Shown here: one piece after another, positions 37,927 through 47,012 of the stretch
How positions within the stretch are numbered: the stretch's first letter is position 1
How the letters are laid out: every line of letters begins with the position of its first letter
NCBI RefSeq assembly: GCF_036865545.1
Contig: NZ_CP142208.1
Location: 3,968,001-4,032,000, forward strand
Reading direction: 5' to 3'
From: Erwinia sp. E_sp_B01_1
GTDB lineage: Bacteria > Pseudomonadota > Gammaproteobacteria > Enterobacterales > Enterobacteriaceae
DNA length: 64,000 nt
Made by a program: the position numbers and the translations under genes
Notes under the pieces: model-generated
The model's database searches: none
The model's input: the letters and a program-made list of their open reading frames with translations, nothing else
What the model was told of the DNA's origin: nothing

Positions 37927-39156
37927 TTACTCTTTATATTTAAACGAGAAGAAGAAAATTAAGGCGATTACCGCTGCCGATACGGCAGGGATCCACCAGA
38001 AAAGCGCCCAGTTCTGGGCCGATACCTGCCCGGCCACCAGATTGTTGTAAAGTGCGCCCGAAATTTGCGAGCCAAGCAGCATGCCGATGCCATAAGTGAA
38101 CATCACCACCATGCTCTGTGCCTGACCTTTGACCTTCTCGCCTGCGATGCGGTCGGTGTAGATGTAGCCCACCACAAAGAAGAAGTCGTAACAGACCCCG
38201 TGCAGCAGGATCCCCAGATAAATCAGCGTGCGCCCCTCTTCGTTCATGCCCATAGCAAACAGCGCATAACGCACAAACCAGGCGACCATGCCAATCAGCA
38301 GCATGTACTTCACACCCAGGCGACGGAACAGCAGCGGGATCACCAGCATGAAGAAGATTTCAGACATCTGTCCGAAGGACATCACGGTGCTGACGTTTTC
38401 CACGCCTGCATCGGCCAGCCAGGAGGCGGTAAAGGCATAGTAGGTACCAAGGGGGACAGAGATCAGCGTGGCGCAGAGGGCAAAAATAAAGAAGTGGCGG
38501 GTTTTCAGCAGCGCAAAAGCATCGGCGCAGAACATGTCGCGCACTTTGAACGGCAGGCCTTTAGCCGGTGCAGGCGTGTGGGGCAATGTCAGGCTGTAGA
38601 CGGCCAGTATTACCGAGCAGATGGCTGCCAGGGTAAAGATTGAGACGCTGGCGGAAATTCCGGCCACGCCAATAAATATCCCCGCCACAATCCAGCCAAT
38701 GGTGCCGAATACCCGCACCACCGGGAAACTTTTTTCCGTGTTTGCCAGGCTGTGAAAGGCAATGTTGTTGGTCAGAGCCAGCGTTGGCATGTAGCAGAGC
38801 GTGTAGCCGAACAGCAGCCCGATCAGCAGCGCGCCGTTTTCAGCTATCAATGCCTGCGGCACAAACCACAGGATCACCGCGCCCGCCAGATGCATCACCG
38901 CCAGCACTTTTTGCGACGGAAAAAAGCGGTCGACCAGCATACCCAGTACAAAAGGTGAAAGAATGGAGGCGATTGGCCCGGCAGAAAACGCATCGCCTAT
39001 CAGCAGCGACATATTGTGCTGAGTCATCACCAGCCCCAGGGTCACTGACCAGCTTCCCCAGATAAAAAATTGCATAAACATCATCAATGACAGGCGTGGT
39101 ACCAGCATCCGCTGGGTGACCACTGCCTGACGGGTAGGTTGCGTTGTAGACACCAT
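37927..39156 (-). CDS. MFS transporter, nucleoside:H+ symporter (NupG-like) family
   Basis: 409 residues with about 12 membrane helices. The start LSLMMFMQFFIWGSWSVTLG and the GTIGWIVAGIFIG and FFFVVGYIYTDRIA regions are typical of the nucleoside:H+ symporter / NupG-XapB family, members of which also carry sugars or glycosides. It is first in a three-gene catabolic operon, so it probably imports the sugar that the dehydrogenase and isomerase use. Two LacI operators lie within 65 bp upstream of its start at 39156. Confidence 0.86.
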   Translation of the reverse strand: MVSTTQPTRQAVVTQRMLVPRLSLMMFMQFFIWGSWSVTLGLVMTQHNMSLLIGDAFSAGPIASILSPFVLGMLVDRFFPSQKVLAVMHLAGAVILWFVPQALIAENGALLIGLLFGYTLCYMPTLALTNNIAFHSLANTEKSFPVVRVFGTIGWIVAGIFIGVAGISASVSIFTLAAICSVILAVYSLTLPHTPAPAKGLPFKVRDMFCADAFALLKTRHFFIFALCATLISVPLGTYYAFTASWLADAGVENVSTVMSFGQMSEIFFMLVIPLLFRRLGVKYMLLIGMVAWFVRYALFAMGMNEEGRTLIYLGILLHGVCYDFFFVVGYIYTDRIAGEKVKGQAQSMVVMFTYGIGMLLGSQISGALYNNLVAGQVSAQNWALFWWIPAVSAAVIALIFFFSFKYKE

Positions 39157-39175
39157 GAATCACCTCAGCTTAAAA

Positions 39176-39217
39176 GTAATCGATTACATTGTAGTGGCTA
39201 AAAAAGTAATCGATTAC
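39176..39217. promoter_or_regulatory. Two GTAATCGATTAC operators upstream of the MFS operon
   Basis: Perfect copies at 39176-39187 and 39206-39217, starts 30 bp apart, almost the same spacing as the pair at 33480 and 33509. They lie 20-61 bp upstream of the transporter start, where a bound repressor would block transcription. Confidence 0.75.
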
Positions 39218-39404
39218 TTTTAAGAAGTCTTTTAGCCCGATCACAAATCGGGATCATGAAGATCATCCGGTCTGCCAGGGCCCTGATCATCTGCATGCCG
39301 TGCCGCCGGACCTCCCCTGCTGTGGCATATTTCGTGAAGTCTCTCTATGATTGGCAACGTTTCCCGCCGTGGCCGGGGTCATATTTCGGGACATTGCTGA
39401 CCAG

Positions 39405-40364
39405 ATGAACACTTTACAAGACCTTGATTTACGACAGCTTGAGGCATTTGCGGCGGTGATTTCTGCCGGTAACGTGACGGCGGCAGCAAAAGTGCTGGCG
39501 CGTTCGCAGCCTACGGTCTCTCGTCTGATTCAGGAACTGGAACTCTCTCTCGGTTATCCTCTGTTTATACGCAATGGCCCCCGGATCCATCCAACCGAAG
39601 AGGCTCTGCAACTGCATCAGTATGTGCAGAGAGCGCTACTTTCTCTGCAGCAGATCCGTCTGCGTGCCCATGAAATTGGTCACCAACAGCATCGCCCCCT
39701 GAACATCGCCACTACTCCGGCGCTGGCAGCCGGGCTGTTGCCCCAGGCGCTCGCGCTGTTGGGATTACAGAATAAGGTGCAGATTGTCAGTCAGTCTGCC
39801 GAGCAGACTACCCATGCGGTGATCACGGCTGAGGCCGACATTGGCTTGTGCAGCCTGCCGCTGGACCATCATGCGGTAGACCTGCACTGGATTGGGCAGT
39901 CCCGTTGCGCGGTGGCACTTCAGGCAGAAGATCCTCTGGCAAACGAGGCTGAAATCCCGCTGACGAGTCTGGCTGGCCGCCGTCTGATTGCGCCCTGGAA
40001 TCCCCTTCGCTTGAGAGGGCGTTTCGAGAAAGCGCTGAAGAAGCTTAAGGTGCCGCCGCATGAAATGATTGAAACCAACTCTTCGGCTAACATGCTGGCG
40101 TGCGTGCGTGCCGGTCTTGGTGTGGCAATCATTGAGCCGGTCACGGCCTGGGGAATGCCGCTGGAGGGCGTCACCATTCGTCCGCTGAGAGAGGAGATCC
40201 CCTATTTCTTTGGTGTAATCACACCGCTTGGGCGTCAGCTTTCGCCCGCTGCGGTCTCATTAGTGGAAGCACTTGAGGCTGCGGCAGAAAAACTCTTACC
40301 TGCGTTCAGGCGCCTGCCCGCATCGGAACATCAGCGCGTGATGTTGCTGATTAACAGCCATTAA
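39405..40364 (+). CDS. LysR family transcriptional regulator
   Basis: 319 residues. HTH: LRQLEAFAAVISAGNVTAAA and RSQPTVSRLIQELE; the substrate-binding domain follows (TNSSANMLACVRAGLGVAIIEP). It lies upstream of and in the same direction as the monooxygenase-ABC operon, which it probably activates. I chose ATG 39405 because it starts just ahead of the HTH; a TTG at 39351 would add 18 residues. No good ribosome site is visible for either start. Confidence 0.85.
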   Translation: MNTLQDLDLRQLEAFAAVISAGNVTAAAKVLARSQPTVSRLIQELELSLGYPLFIRNGPRIHPTEEALQLHQYVQRALLSLQQIRLRAHEIGHQQHRPLNIATTPALAAGLLPQALALLGLQNKVQIVSQSAEQTTHAVITAEADIGLCSLPLDHHAVDLHWIGQSRCAVALQAEDPLANEAEIPLTSLAGRRLIAPWNPLRLRGRFEKALKKLKVPPHEMIETNSSANMLACVRAGLGVAIIEPVTAWGMPLEGVTIRPLREEIPYFFGVITPLGRQLSPAAVSLVEALEAAAEKLLPAFRRLPASEHQRVMLLINSH

Positions 40365-40691
40365 TTTTTAGCCGCCCGCTCGCCAACCACGCTTCCTTCC
40401 CCCTCTCAAAAATGCCGCACAAGCCCTTCTCACGGGGCTTAGATGTTTTTCGGTATAAGTTATAAGAAATTCATTGGTCAGTAATTAAGCGCCATTATTG
40501 ACTCACTGTCCGGGGCAGTGGATGATTCGGGACGCCCATCTTTATTATGCGATATAAAAATAATGAGCACTAAATCATGCATAAGACAGATAGTAACATC
40601 GGCGCTATCCAGCACCTTTCATGAATAGATTTCGTCCACGGCAGGCCTTCAACGGCCATGCTATGGGATCCGACATTAATCAGGGACTTTT
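40365..40691. other. Non-coding region ahead of the monooxygenase operon
   Basis: No gene seen. A weak hairpin AAGCCC/GGGCTT (40421-40440) with a later T run may end the LysR gene. At 40452-40466 GGTATAAGT is followed at once by TATAAG, a doubled motif of the kind also found near genes in the 54-61 kb cluster. The operon promoter should lie here. Confidence 0.4.
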
Positions 40692-42160
40692 ATGACGCCT
40701 TCAGCCCTCTCCTCTGCTCCAGCCGGCCTTGCCGCACTGGAAGCCCAACTCCGGCAGGATCTGGAGTTTCTGGAACTGCCCGCTAAACCCTGGGTGCCCG
40801 GGCGCACGTATCAGGGTGAGCAGGTCCGGGACGTGGTGGTGATTGGTGCAGGGATGTGTGGACTTGCCGCTACGGCAAAACTCATACTGACGGGCATCAC
40901 CAACGTGGTGGCTTACGATGCAGCGCCGGCCGGGCTGGAAGGCCCCTGGGTCACCTTTGCCCGCATGGAAACCCTGCGTTCACCCAAAACGCTGAGCGGC
41001 CCGGCACTCGGCCTGCCTCAACTCACTTTCCGTGCGTGGTTCACGGCCCAGTGGGGTAATGAGGCCTGGCAGGCGCTGGAAAAAATCCCCAAAAATCAGT
41101 GGATGGATTATCTGGTCTGGTACCGCAAAGTGCTGGATCTGCCCGTGCGTAATGCTGTCAGCGTGACCAATATTTCTTTTGAAGGTGATTTAATCGCGCT
41201 CGATCTGCAGGGCGACGAAACGGGCCGTGTGCTGACCCGCCGCCTGGTTCTGGCTACAGGGCGATCAGGCCTGGGGGCTTTGCAGTTCCCGACTTCCTTA
41301 AAGGCATCAAGCCTGCATACTGGGCACATTCGGCTGGCGAGATCGACTTTGCCGCGCTGAAAGGGAAAAACATCGCGGTAATTGGTGCCGGCGCTTCCTC
41401 TATGGATAACGCGGCTACCGCTCTGGAAGCGGGTGCAGGTTCGGTAGATCTGTTGATACGCCGTAAAGAGATGCCACGCATCAACAAAATGACCGGCATC
41501 GGCAGTCAGGGTGTGGTTCAGGGTATGCATCAGTTACCCGACAGCTGGAAATGGAAATTTGTGGATTACACCGCCACTACCCAGACTCCCCCGCCACGCT
41601 CATCCACGCTGCGTGTTTCCCGTCATACCAATGCACGCTTCCTGCTGGACTGCGGCATTCTGGCGGTAACCGGGAGGGCGGGCGGGCTTGAGATCGAAAC
41701 CACGCAGGGTCTTTTGCAGTACGACTATCTGATCGCGGCCACCGGGTTTTCCAACGATTTCACCGGCCGCCCGGAATTTGCCGCCTTCGCGCCTTATATT
41801 CGCAACTGGGCTGACGGTCGTTATCAGCCGGAGATGGGCACGCCACGACAGAATATGCTGGAAGCGCCCGACCTCGGCCCCGCTTTCGAATTCCGCGAGC
41901 TTGTGCCAGGTATCTGCCCACTGCTGGCCCATATTCACTGCTTCAACGATGCGGCGATGCTGACCCACGGCAAAGTCTCTGGCGATATTCCGGCGGTAAG
42001 CGCAGGAGCAGATCGTCTGGTGCGGGGGATCACCGCCTCTCTTTTCGCCGAAGATGTCGACAGCCATTTCGCCAGTCTGATCGCTTACGATAAACCCGAA
42101 CTTCAGGGTGACGAGTGGACAGATTCAACCCCTTTGCTAAAACAGGAGAAAGCGTTGTGA
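40692..42160 (+). pseudogene. Flavin-dependent monooxygenase-like FAD/NAD(P) oxidoreductase, frameshifted
   Basis: Two frames form one protein of about 490 residues. Frame A from ATG 40692 has the FAD motif VVVIGAGMCGLAATAK and reads to ATGRSGLG. Frame B continues from there; it has the second dinucleotide motif IAVIGAGASSMDNAATA, LIAATGF, and ends KQEKAL at 42160. Adding one G to the GGGGG run at 41273-41277 restores SGLGGFAVPDFLKGIKPA, as in related enzymes. The stop overlaps the next gene (GTGA). Likely oxidises a substrate brought in by the ABC transporter downstream. A −1 error or mutation splits it. Confidence 0.82.
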
Positions 42161-42639
42161 TCGACGCCATTGATAAGGTCGCCGGCCTTTCTGCGGATGA
42201 AGAACTCTTCCGTGCCCGCCGTTTCCGGCCTGAATTTGTCGAGGGGGCGGAACTCTGCCGCCTTTCCGTATTGTATCCGCAGAACGATCAGGGCCTGGCC
42301 TGCGAGTTACGTCTGGCGGTGGCACACCGTATCGCCACCCTGAATGCCGATCCCGCTCTGGTTGCCGACTATGCCGCGCAGCTTGCAGAGCGCCAGCCTT
42401 CAGCGGAACTGCTGGCGCTGGCCGGAGGCGAAACCTCCCTGACCCAGCCTCTGGCGACGCTGGCCCGTCATATCGATCTGATCACCCTGACGCCAGACAG
42501 AGCTGAAGCCGGTGATATCACCCTGCTTGAGCAGGCCGGTCTGGATAATCCGCAGATTGTCGCGCTGTCCGAGCTGATCGCATTTATTAACTTCCAGACG
42601 CGCGTGGCCGCCGGCTTGCGCCTGATGAGGTCTGTATGA
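42157..42639 (+). CDS. CMD domain protein (Avi_7170-like)
   Basis: 160 residues from GTG 42157, with AGGAGA 8 nt upstream and a 4-bp overlap with the monooxygenase stop. It resembles the carboxymuconolactone-decarboxylase-like proteins annotated as 'CMD domain protein, Avi_7170 family', always seen next to an alkylhydroperoxidase domain protein. No CxxC redox pair is visible, so it may be a partner subunit rather than an active peroxidase. The next gene overlaps by 4 bp. Confidence 0.72.
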   Translation: MIDAIDKVAGLSADEELFRARRFRPEFVEGAELCRLSVLYPQNDQGLACELRLAVAHRIATLNADPALVADYAAQLAERQPSAELLALAGGETSLTQPLATLARHIDLITLTPDRAEAGDITLLEQAGLDNPQIVALSELIAFINFQTRVAAGLRLMRSV

Positions 42640-43202
42640 TCCCGATGGTCAGCCTGAAGCCCCTGCACTGGCATCCTTATATTGCGCCTGTCGAAGTTGA
42701 CCAGGCGACGCCAGCCCAGCTGGATGCGATGAAAGTGACCCCTTCAAACAAGAAAATTTCAGAATATGTGCGCACGCTGGCCCACGATCCTGAAAGTTAC
42801 GTCGCCCGTACGGTGTTGTTTAACGCCATTATGTATGTTGAAGGTGGCCTTGACCGTGCGGATCGTGAACTGGGCGCATTAGGCGCATCCATCGTTAACG
42901 GCTGCAAATATTGTGCAGTGGTTCACGCCCGTCGCCATGCGCAACTCACTAAAGACGAAAAAGTGGTCAGTGCGCTCTGGTTCGACAAAGCTGAACTGCT
43001 TGGCCCAAGAGATGCCGCAATTTACCGTTTTGCCCGCCGTCTGTCGGTCACGCCTTCACAGGCCACGGCAGAAGATGTGGCGCAACTGCGTGAAGCAGGC
43101 CTGGAGGAAGTCGAGATCATCGATTTGATCCACGCTATTGCCATTTTCGGCTGGGCTAACCGCCTGATGCATGTGCTTGGCCATGCCACCGTCGGGAAAT
43201 AA
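42636..43202 (+). CDS. Alkylhydroperoxidase (AhpD) domain protein (Avi_7169-like)
   Basis: 188 residues. The redox motif CKYCAVVHARRH (CxxC with a histidine four residues on) is the AhpD signature and lies near residue 88. AhpD proteins are thiol peroxidases or reductase partners. It is paired with the CMD protein and followed by an ABC transporter, an arrangement seen in plant-associated and soil proteobacteria; substrate unknown, sulfur or nitrogen compounds are plausible. Confidence 0.82.
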   Translation: MIPMVSLKPLHWHPYIAPVEVDQATPAQLDAMKVTPSNKKISEYVRTLAHDPESYVARTVLFNAIMYVEGGLDRADRELGALGASIVNGCKYCAVVHARRHAQLTKDEKVVSALWFDKAELLGPRDAAIYRFARRLSVTPSQATAEDVAQLREAGLEEVEIIDLIHAIAIFGWANRLMHVLGHATVGK

Positions 43203-43213
43203 GGGGATTTTCA

Positions 43214-43954
43214 ATGCTTGAACTCAATAACATCAAACTGTCCTACGGCAACAACGAGATCCTCAAAGGCGTCAACCTGTCGGTAAAACGTGGCGATGTG
43301 GTATCCATTATCGGTCCCAGCGGCACGGGCAAAACTACCCTGCTGAGATGTATCAACTATCTGGCTAAACCCACGTCCGGCACCATTACGCTCGACAATA
43401 TCCGCATGGATTACCAGTCTGCGGATAAAAGTTCGGTTCAGGCGATCCGCCTGCGTACCGCTATGGTGTTTCAGCAATTTAACGTCTTTAAAAACATGAC
43501 GGTAATTGAAAACATCATGGACCCGCTGGTTGTGGTACAGCGTAAGTCCAGAGAAGAAGCCCGCGAAATTGCGCGACAGGAGCTGGAGCGCGTGGGGCTT
43601 TCCGCAAAACAGGATAACTACCCGTCGCAGCTTTCGGGTGGGCAGTTACAGCGTACCGGCATTGCGCGGGCGCTGGCCGTGCGGCCCGATGTGATTTTGT
43701 TTGATGAACCCACTTCCTCGCTGGATCCCGAACTGGTGGGTGAAGTGTTGAAGGTGATTAAAGAAGTGACCTCTTCCGGCATCACCTCGCTGCTGGTGAC
43801 GCACGAGATGCAGTTTGCGAAGAACATTTCAAACCGCATTGTATTTATGGATCAGGGTGTGGTTGCCGCAGAAGGTTCGCCGTCGGAGATTTTTGATCGT
43901 CCGACGCTTCCGCGACTGGCTCAGTTCCTGAATTCTGAACGCGTACTCTACTAA
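43214..43954 (+). CDS. Amino acid ABC transporter, ATP-binding protein
   Basis: 246 residues. Walker A GPSGTGKTT, signature LSGGQLQRTGIARALA, Walker B ILFDEPTSSLD and the H-loop VTHEMQFA are intact. It is of the polar amino acid family (GlnQ/HisP-like). Operon position after the AhpD protein (11 bp) and before the binding protein (17 bp) shows the transporter is part of the same unit. Confidence 0.93.
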   Translation: MLELNNIKLSYGNNEILKGVNLSVKRGDVVSIIGPSGTGKTTLLRCINYLAKPTSGTITLDNIRMDYQSADKSSVQAIRLRTAMVFQQFNVFKNMTVIENIMDPLVVVQRKSREEAREIARQELERVGLSAKQDNYPSQLSGGQLQRTGIARALAVRPDVILFDEPTSSLDPELVGEVLKVIKEVTSSGITSLLVTHEMQFAKNISNRIVFMDQGVVAAEGSPSEIFDRPTLPRLAQFLNSERVLY

Positions 43955-43971
43955 TAAAAGGAAAGTAAGAC

Positions 43972-44799
43972 ATGCCTGCAATCACCTCAACATTACGTCG
44001 CTTTGCTGCACTGGGCGGCATCACTCTGGCACTGGCTACTGCCGGGATCGGCTCAGCTAACGCAGACAGCGCGGTACGCACCATTAAAATTGCTACGGCT
44101 GCAGAATCCAAGCCGCTGTCATGGGGTGCCATTGGCCATGAACCTCAGGGCTATGAGCCGGACGTGCTCAAGGCGATCAACGCTAAGCTGCCTCAGTACA
44201 AATTTGTGATGACGGGTGCTGCTGATATCGCGCAGGAAACCGGTCTGGCGACCGGCAAGTACGATATTGCCACCGGCGGTTTCTATAAAGCGCCTGCCCG
44301 CAGTAAACAGTTCCTGATCCCGGACAACCCTATGGGTGCCAGTCTGATGAAGATCTACAGCCGTACAGACAGCAACATCAACACCATGAAAGATCTGGCG
44401 GGTAAAAACATCGTGCCGGTAACAGCCGGTGGTGGTGTTTACAAATTCGTTACTCAGTGGCAGCAGGAAAACCCCAACGATAAGGTCACTGTCAAAGCGT
44501 CCAGCGCCGGTATTCCTTATCCGGATCGCCTGAAAGAGGTGCAGAACGGCAAGTACGACGCCCTGATCCTGCCTTCCAACCTGGGTGAGCAGACTGTTAT
44601 CGACAATCAGAAACTCGCCATCAAAGCCAGTGAGCCTGTCTCGGTTAACAATACCTACGTGCTGATCCATCGTTCAGATGAAAATAAAGCGTTGAATGAC
44701 GATATCAACAATACGCTGAAAGAACTGAAAGATGACGGCACTCTCGACAAGCTTTCGCAGAAATGGTTTGGCGAAGACATTGTTAAATACATGAAGTAA
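43972..44799 (+). CDS. Amino acid ABC transporter, substrate-binding protein
   Basis: 275 residues with a Sec signal peptide ending GSANA-DSAVR and a family 3 binding fold (GYEPDVLKAINAKLP, NDDINNTLKELKDDGTLDKLSQKWFG). It would capture the substrate in the periplasm. The substrate cannot be read from sequence; cyst(e)ine-like or other sulfur-containing ligands are one option from related operons. A small hairpin (44811-44829) follows, a usual way to make more binding protein than permease. Confidence 0.9.
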   Translation: MPAITSTLRRFAALGGITLALATAGIGSANADSAVRTIKIATAAESKPLSWGAIGHEPQGYEPDVLKAINAKLPQYKFVMTGAADIAQETGLATGKYDIATGGFYKAPARSKQFLIPDNPMGASLMKIYSRTDSNINTMKDLAGKNIVPVTAGGGVYKFVTQWQQENPNDKVTVKASSAGIPYPDRLKEVQNGKYDALILPSNLGEQTVIDNQKLAIKASEPVSVNNTYVLIHRSDENKALNDDINNTLKELKDDGTLDKLSQKWFGEDIVKYMK

Positions 44800-44810
44800 T
44801 CAGGCTTTCC

Positions 44811-44829
44811 GGCCCTGTATTTCAGGGCC
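44811..44829 (+). terminator. Hairpin after the binding protein gene
   Basis: Stem GGCCCTG/CAGGGCC with loop TATTT, no U tract; likely a stabiliser or partial terminator within the operon. Confidence 0.5.
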
Positions 44830-44867
44830 GACGGTCAAAGCTGTGCTTTTTTCAGGAGTGTTTCAAC

Positions 44868-45575
44868 GTGGATCTCTCTACCATGATTCCCGAGCTGCTC
44901 TCGGCTTTGCCGTTGACGTTAGCGATTATGTTTGTGGCGCTTATCGCCGGGTTTTTCCTCGCGCTGATCGCCACCGCGCTGCGCGTGCGCAGGATCCCCG
45001 TACTCAGCCAGCTGGCTGACCTGTACGTCTCTTATGCCCGCAGTGTGCCGGTAGTGCTGCAGCTGTTTGTGGCATTCTACGGCATCCCTCTGGTGGCAGA
45101 TCAGTTTGGCCTGGACGATTCTCTTTCTGCCACGGTGGCCTCCATGTTAGGTCTGAGCCTTTATCATGGCGGTTATCTTTCTGAAGTGATGCGTCCGGCA
45201 TTTCTGGCGGTGGAACGGGGCCAGCATGATGCGGCTGACAGCATGGGCTATACCTTCCGTCAGAAGATTATCCGTATTATCGGGCCACAGGCCGTGCACA
45301 TTGCGCTGCCGGGTTACGGCAATTCGATCATCTACCTTATTCATAATGTCGCGCTGGTGATGTATATCGGTGCCGCCGATGTCATGGCTACAGCTCATCT
45401 GATCATGGAGCGGGATTATAATCAGTATCAGTTTGGCACTTACCTGGTGCTGGCGGTGATCTATTCCCTGCTGTGTCTGATCGCCTGGCTAATCGTCCGC
45501 TTCTTTGAAAAACGCCATGCGAAGTACACCTCAAAAACCGCCACGGCGAAGATAAAGTTCACGGCAAGCGTCTGA
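44868..45575 (+). CDS. Amino acid ABC transporter, permease (first)
   Basis: 235 residues with several membrane helices and the inner-membrane permease EAA loop near HDAADSMGYTFRQKIIRIIGPQ. It starts with GTG 44868, AGGAG 9 nt upstream. The second permease gene follows after 13 bp. Confidence 0.9.
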   Translation: MDLSTMIPELLSALPLTLAIMFVALIAGFFLALIATALRVRRIPVLSQLADLYVSYARSVPVVLQLFVAFYGIPLVADQFGLDDSLSATVASMLGLSLYHGGYLSEVMRPAFLAVERGQHDAADSMGYTFRQKIIRIIGPQAVHIALPGYGNSIIYLIHNVALVMYIGAADVMATAHLIMERDYNQYQFGTYLVLAVIYSLLCLIAWLIVRFFEKRHAKYTSKTATAKIKFTASV

Positions 45576-45588
45576 TACAGAGGTAATT

Positions 45589-46281
45589 ATGTTTGATTTT
45601 GATGTATTGCTGCCGGACTTCTGGAGCATCCTGGATGCGGTGCCGGTAACCCTGGCGATGGCCGTGACCATCTTTATTATTTCAACGCTGGTAGGTGGCC
45701 TGTTTGCCCTTGTGGAACACAAACGGATCCCCGTGCTGCGTCAGCTGGTAGTGCTGTATAAAATCACCTTCAAAGGAATTCCGATGGTGGTGGTGATCTT
45801 CCTGGCCTATTACGGTTTACCGATGGCGCTTCAGTCAGTGAGCACATTGCTGGGCATTGAAATCAATGCTCATTCGATGCCGAACTGGGTGATCATCATT
45901 GTGGCACTGACCGCCTGTGTGGCCGCTTTTCAGGCAGAAGTGGTCAAGGGGGCGTTAAACTCATTTGATTCCGGTCAGTCTGATGCGGCCCACTCGCTGG
46001 GATACACCAACGGCCAGTTGTTCCGCCGCGTGCTGTTTCCTCAGATTATCGTGTCGGCTATACCGGATCTGGCTAACTCCTTTATGGTGATCATGAAGGC
46101 GCTGTCGCTGGCTTTTGCTATCGAAGTGGTCGATATCTTTGCTCAGGCACAGCTGACTGCTGCACTGAACTTCTACTACCTGGAAGCTTTCCTGGTGGCC
46201 GTGGTGTTTTATATGGTGATAGCCTGGGTAGTGACGAAAGTGGCTGATAAGATCGAAGCCGCGCTGAGAGTCCGGACCTGA
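45589..46281 (+). CDS. Amino acid ABC transporter, permease (second)
   Basis: 230 residues, polytopic, with EAA loop QSDAAHSLGYTNGQLFRRVLFPQ. Forms the heterodimeric channel with the preceding permease. Last gene of the operon, followed by a terminator at 46312-46342. Confidence 0.9.
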   Translation: MFDFDVLLPDFWSILDAVPVTLAMAVTIFIISTLVGGLFALVEHKRIPVLRQLVVLYKITFKGIPMVVVIFLAYYGLPMALQSVSTLLGIEINAHSMPNWVIIIVALTACVAAFQAEVVKGALNSFDSGQSDAAHSLGYTNGQLFRRVLFPQIIVSAIPDLANSFMVIMKALSLAFAIEVVDIFAQAQLTAALNFYYLEAFLVAVVFYMVIAWVVTKVADKIEAALRVRT

Positions 46282-46311
46282 GAGGGTGTGACAAAACGTT
46301 GATACGCCTGA

Positions 46312-46342
46312 TTTGGCTGGGCAAGGCAACTGCTCAGCCAAA
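46312..46342 (+). terminator. Terminator of the monooxygenase-ABC operon
   Basis: TTTGGCTG...GCA pairs with TGC...CAGCCAAA (11 bp in two blocks) about 30 bp after the permease stop. U tract is poor. Confidence 0.6.
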
Positions 46343-46484
46343 CAGGAGGGATTCAGAGATAACTGTCAGTAATGTTGAAGTTTTTCCCTGGGTGGCGTCG
46401 TCAATAATCATGCAAATGGAGCCTGTACGTCCTGGCATTCATTGTGAATCTGTAAGGGCATTGTCAGGTACGCGGGTTAAGAGG

Positions 46485-46937
46485 TTATTTAAATTGCGGT
46501 GGCTGTCTGCTTAACACCCAACGCAGATTTTCACGGTGCTCCTCACCGTTTCTCAGTTTTAAAGCGCTGCTTTGTGCCGCTGCCTCCGGGTTTTTTAACC
46601 TCCGGTCTAAATCAACTTTTTGAACATTGATCTGCAATCTGATCCTGCCGGTCTGTTCTCCCCGTATTTTGCGACTCTGACAATTGATCCTCTTATTGTG
46701 CCGAAGAATATAGGTAATCTGAAAAGTGGCACGGCGTTCAGTGATGGCAAAAGCATCGGATATCTGTTGGCGATCTATCCAGGTTTTTTGCCTGCAACAC
46801 CAGAGTGCAATCAGCATGTAGAGCGGCTTGTCGGCGTGTTCCTGCAGCCCCGCAGGGATCATGGCGCTGTCATGGTTGCGTTGTTTCACTATTTTGCGCA
46901 TCGAAGGTTCTGTCTGTGGATTATCTTCCCTGGCCAT
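46485..46937 (-). CDS. CaiF/GrlA family transcriptional regulator
   Basis: 150 residues. KPLYMLIALWCCRQKTWIDRQQISDAFAIT and TFQITYILR resemble the N-terminal DNA-binding region of the CaiF/GrlA family, regulators of carnitine genes, LEE type III secretion and fimbriae. AAGGG stands just before ATG 46937. It follows the autotransporter gene on the same strand across a strong terminator, so it needs readthrough or its own promoter in about 30 bp. A role in autotransporter expression is inferred from position only. Confidence 0.65.
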   Translation of the reverse strand: MAREDNPQTEPSMRKIVKQRNHDSAMIPAGLQEHADKPLYMLIALWCCRQKTWIDRQQISDAFAITERRATFQITYILRHNKRINCQSRKIRGEQTGRIRLQINVQKVDLDRRLKNPEAAAQSSALKLRNGEEHRENLRWVLSRQPPQFK

Positions 46938-46962
46938 AGCCCTTTTCTCCCTGAGCGGTGTT

Positions 46963-46998
46963 AAAAAAAGCCCTGCCTCCGAAGCGCGGAAGGCAGGG
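46963..46998 (-). terminator. Terminator of the autotransporter gene
   Basis: On the minus strand CCCTGCCT pairs with AGGCAGGG around a 12-nt loop and is followed by GCTTTTTTT, a strong U tract, 15 bp after the autotransporter stop. Confidence 0.9.
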
Positions 46999-47012
46999 AA
47001 GATGGTAAAAAT

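Noticed and set aside
41286..41292. Frameshift of the monooxygenase placed at the CCC run near 41290
   Set aside because: A base added there also restores the frame, but adding a G at 41273-41277 gives a better family sequence (SGLGGFAVPDFL).
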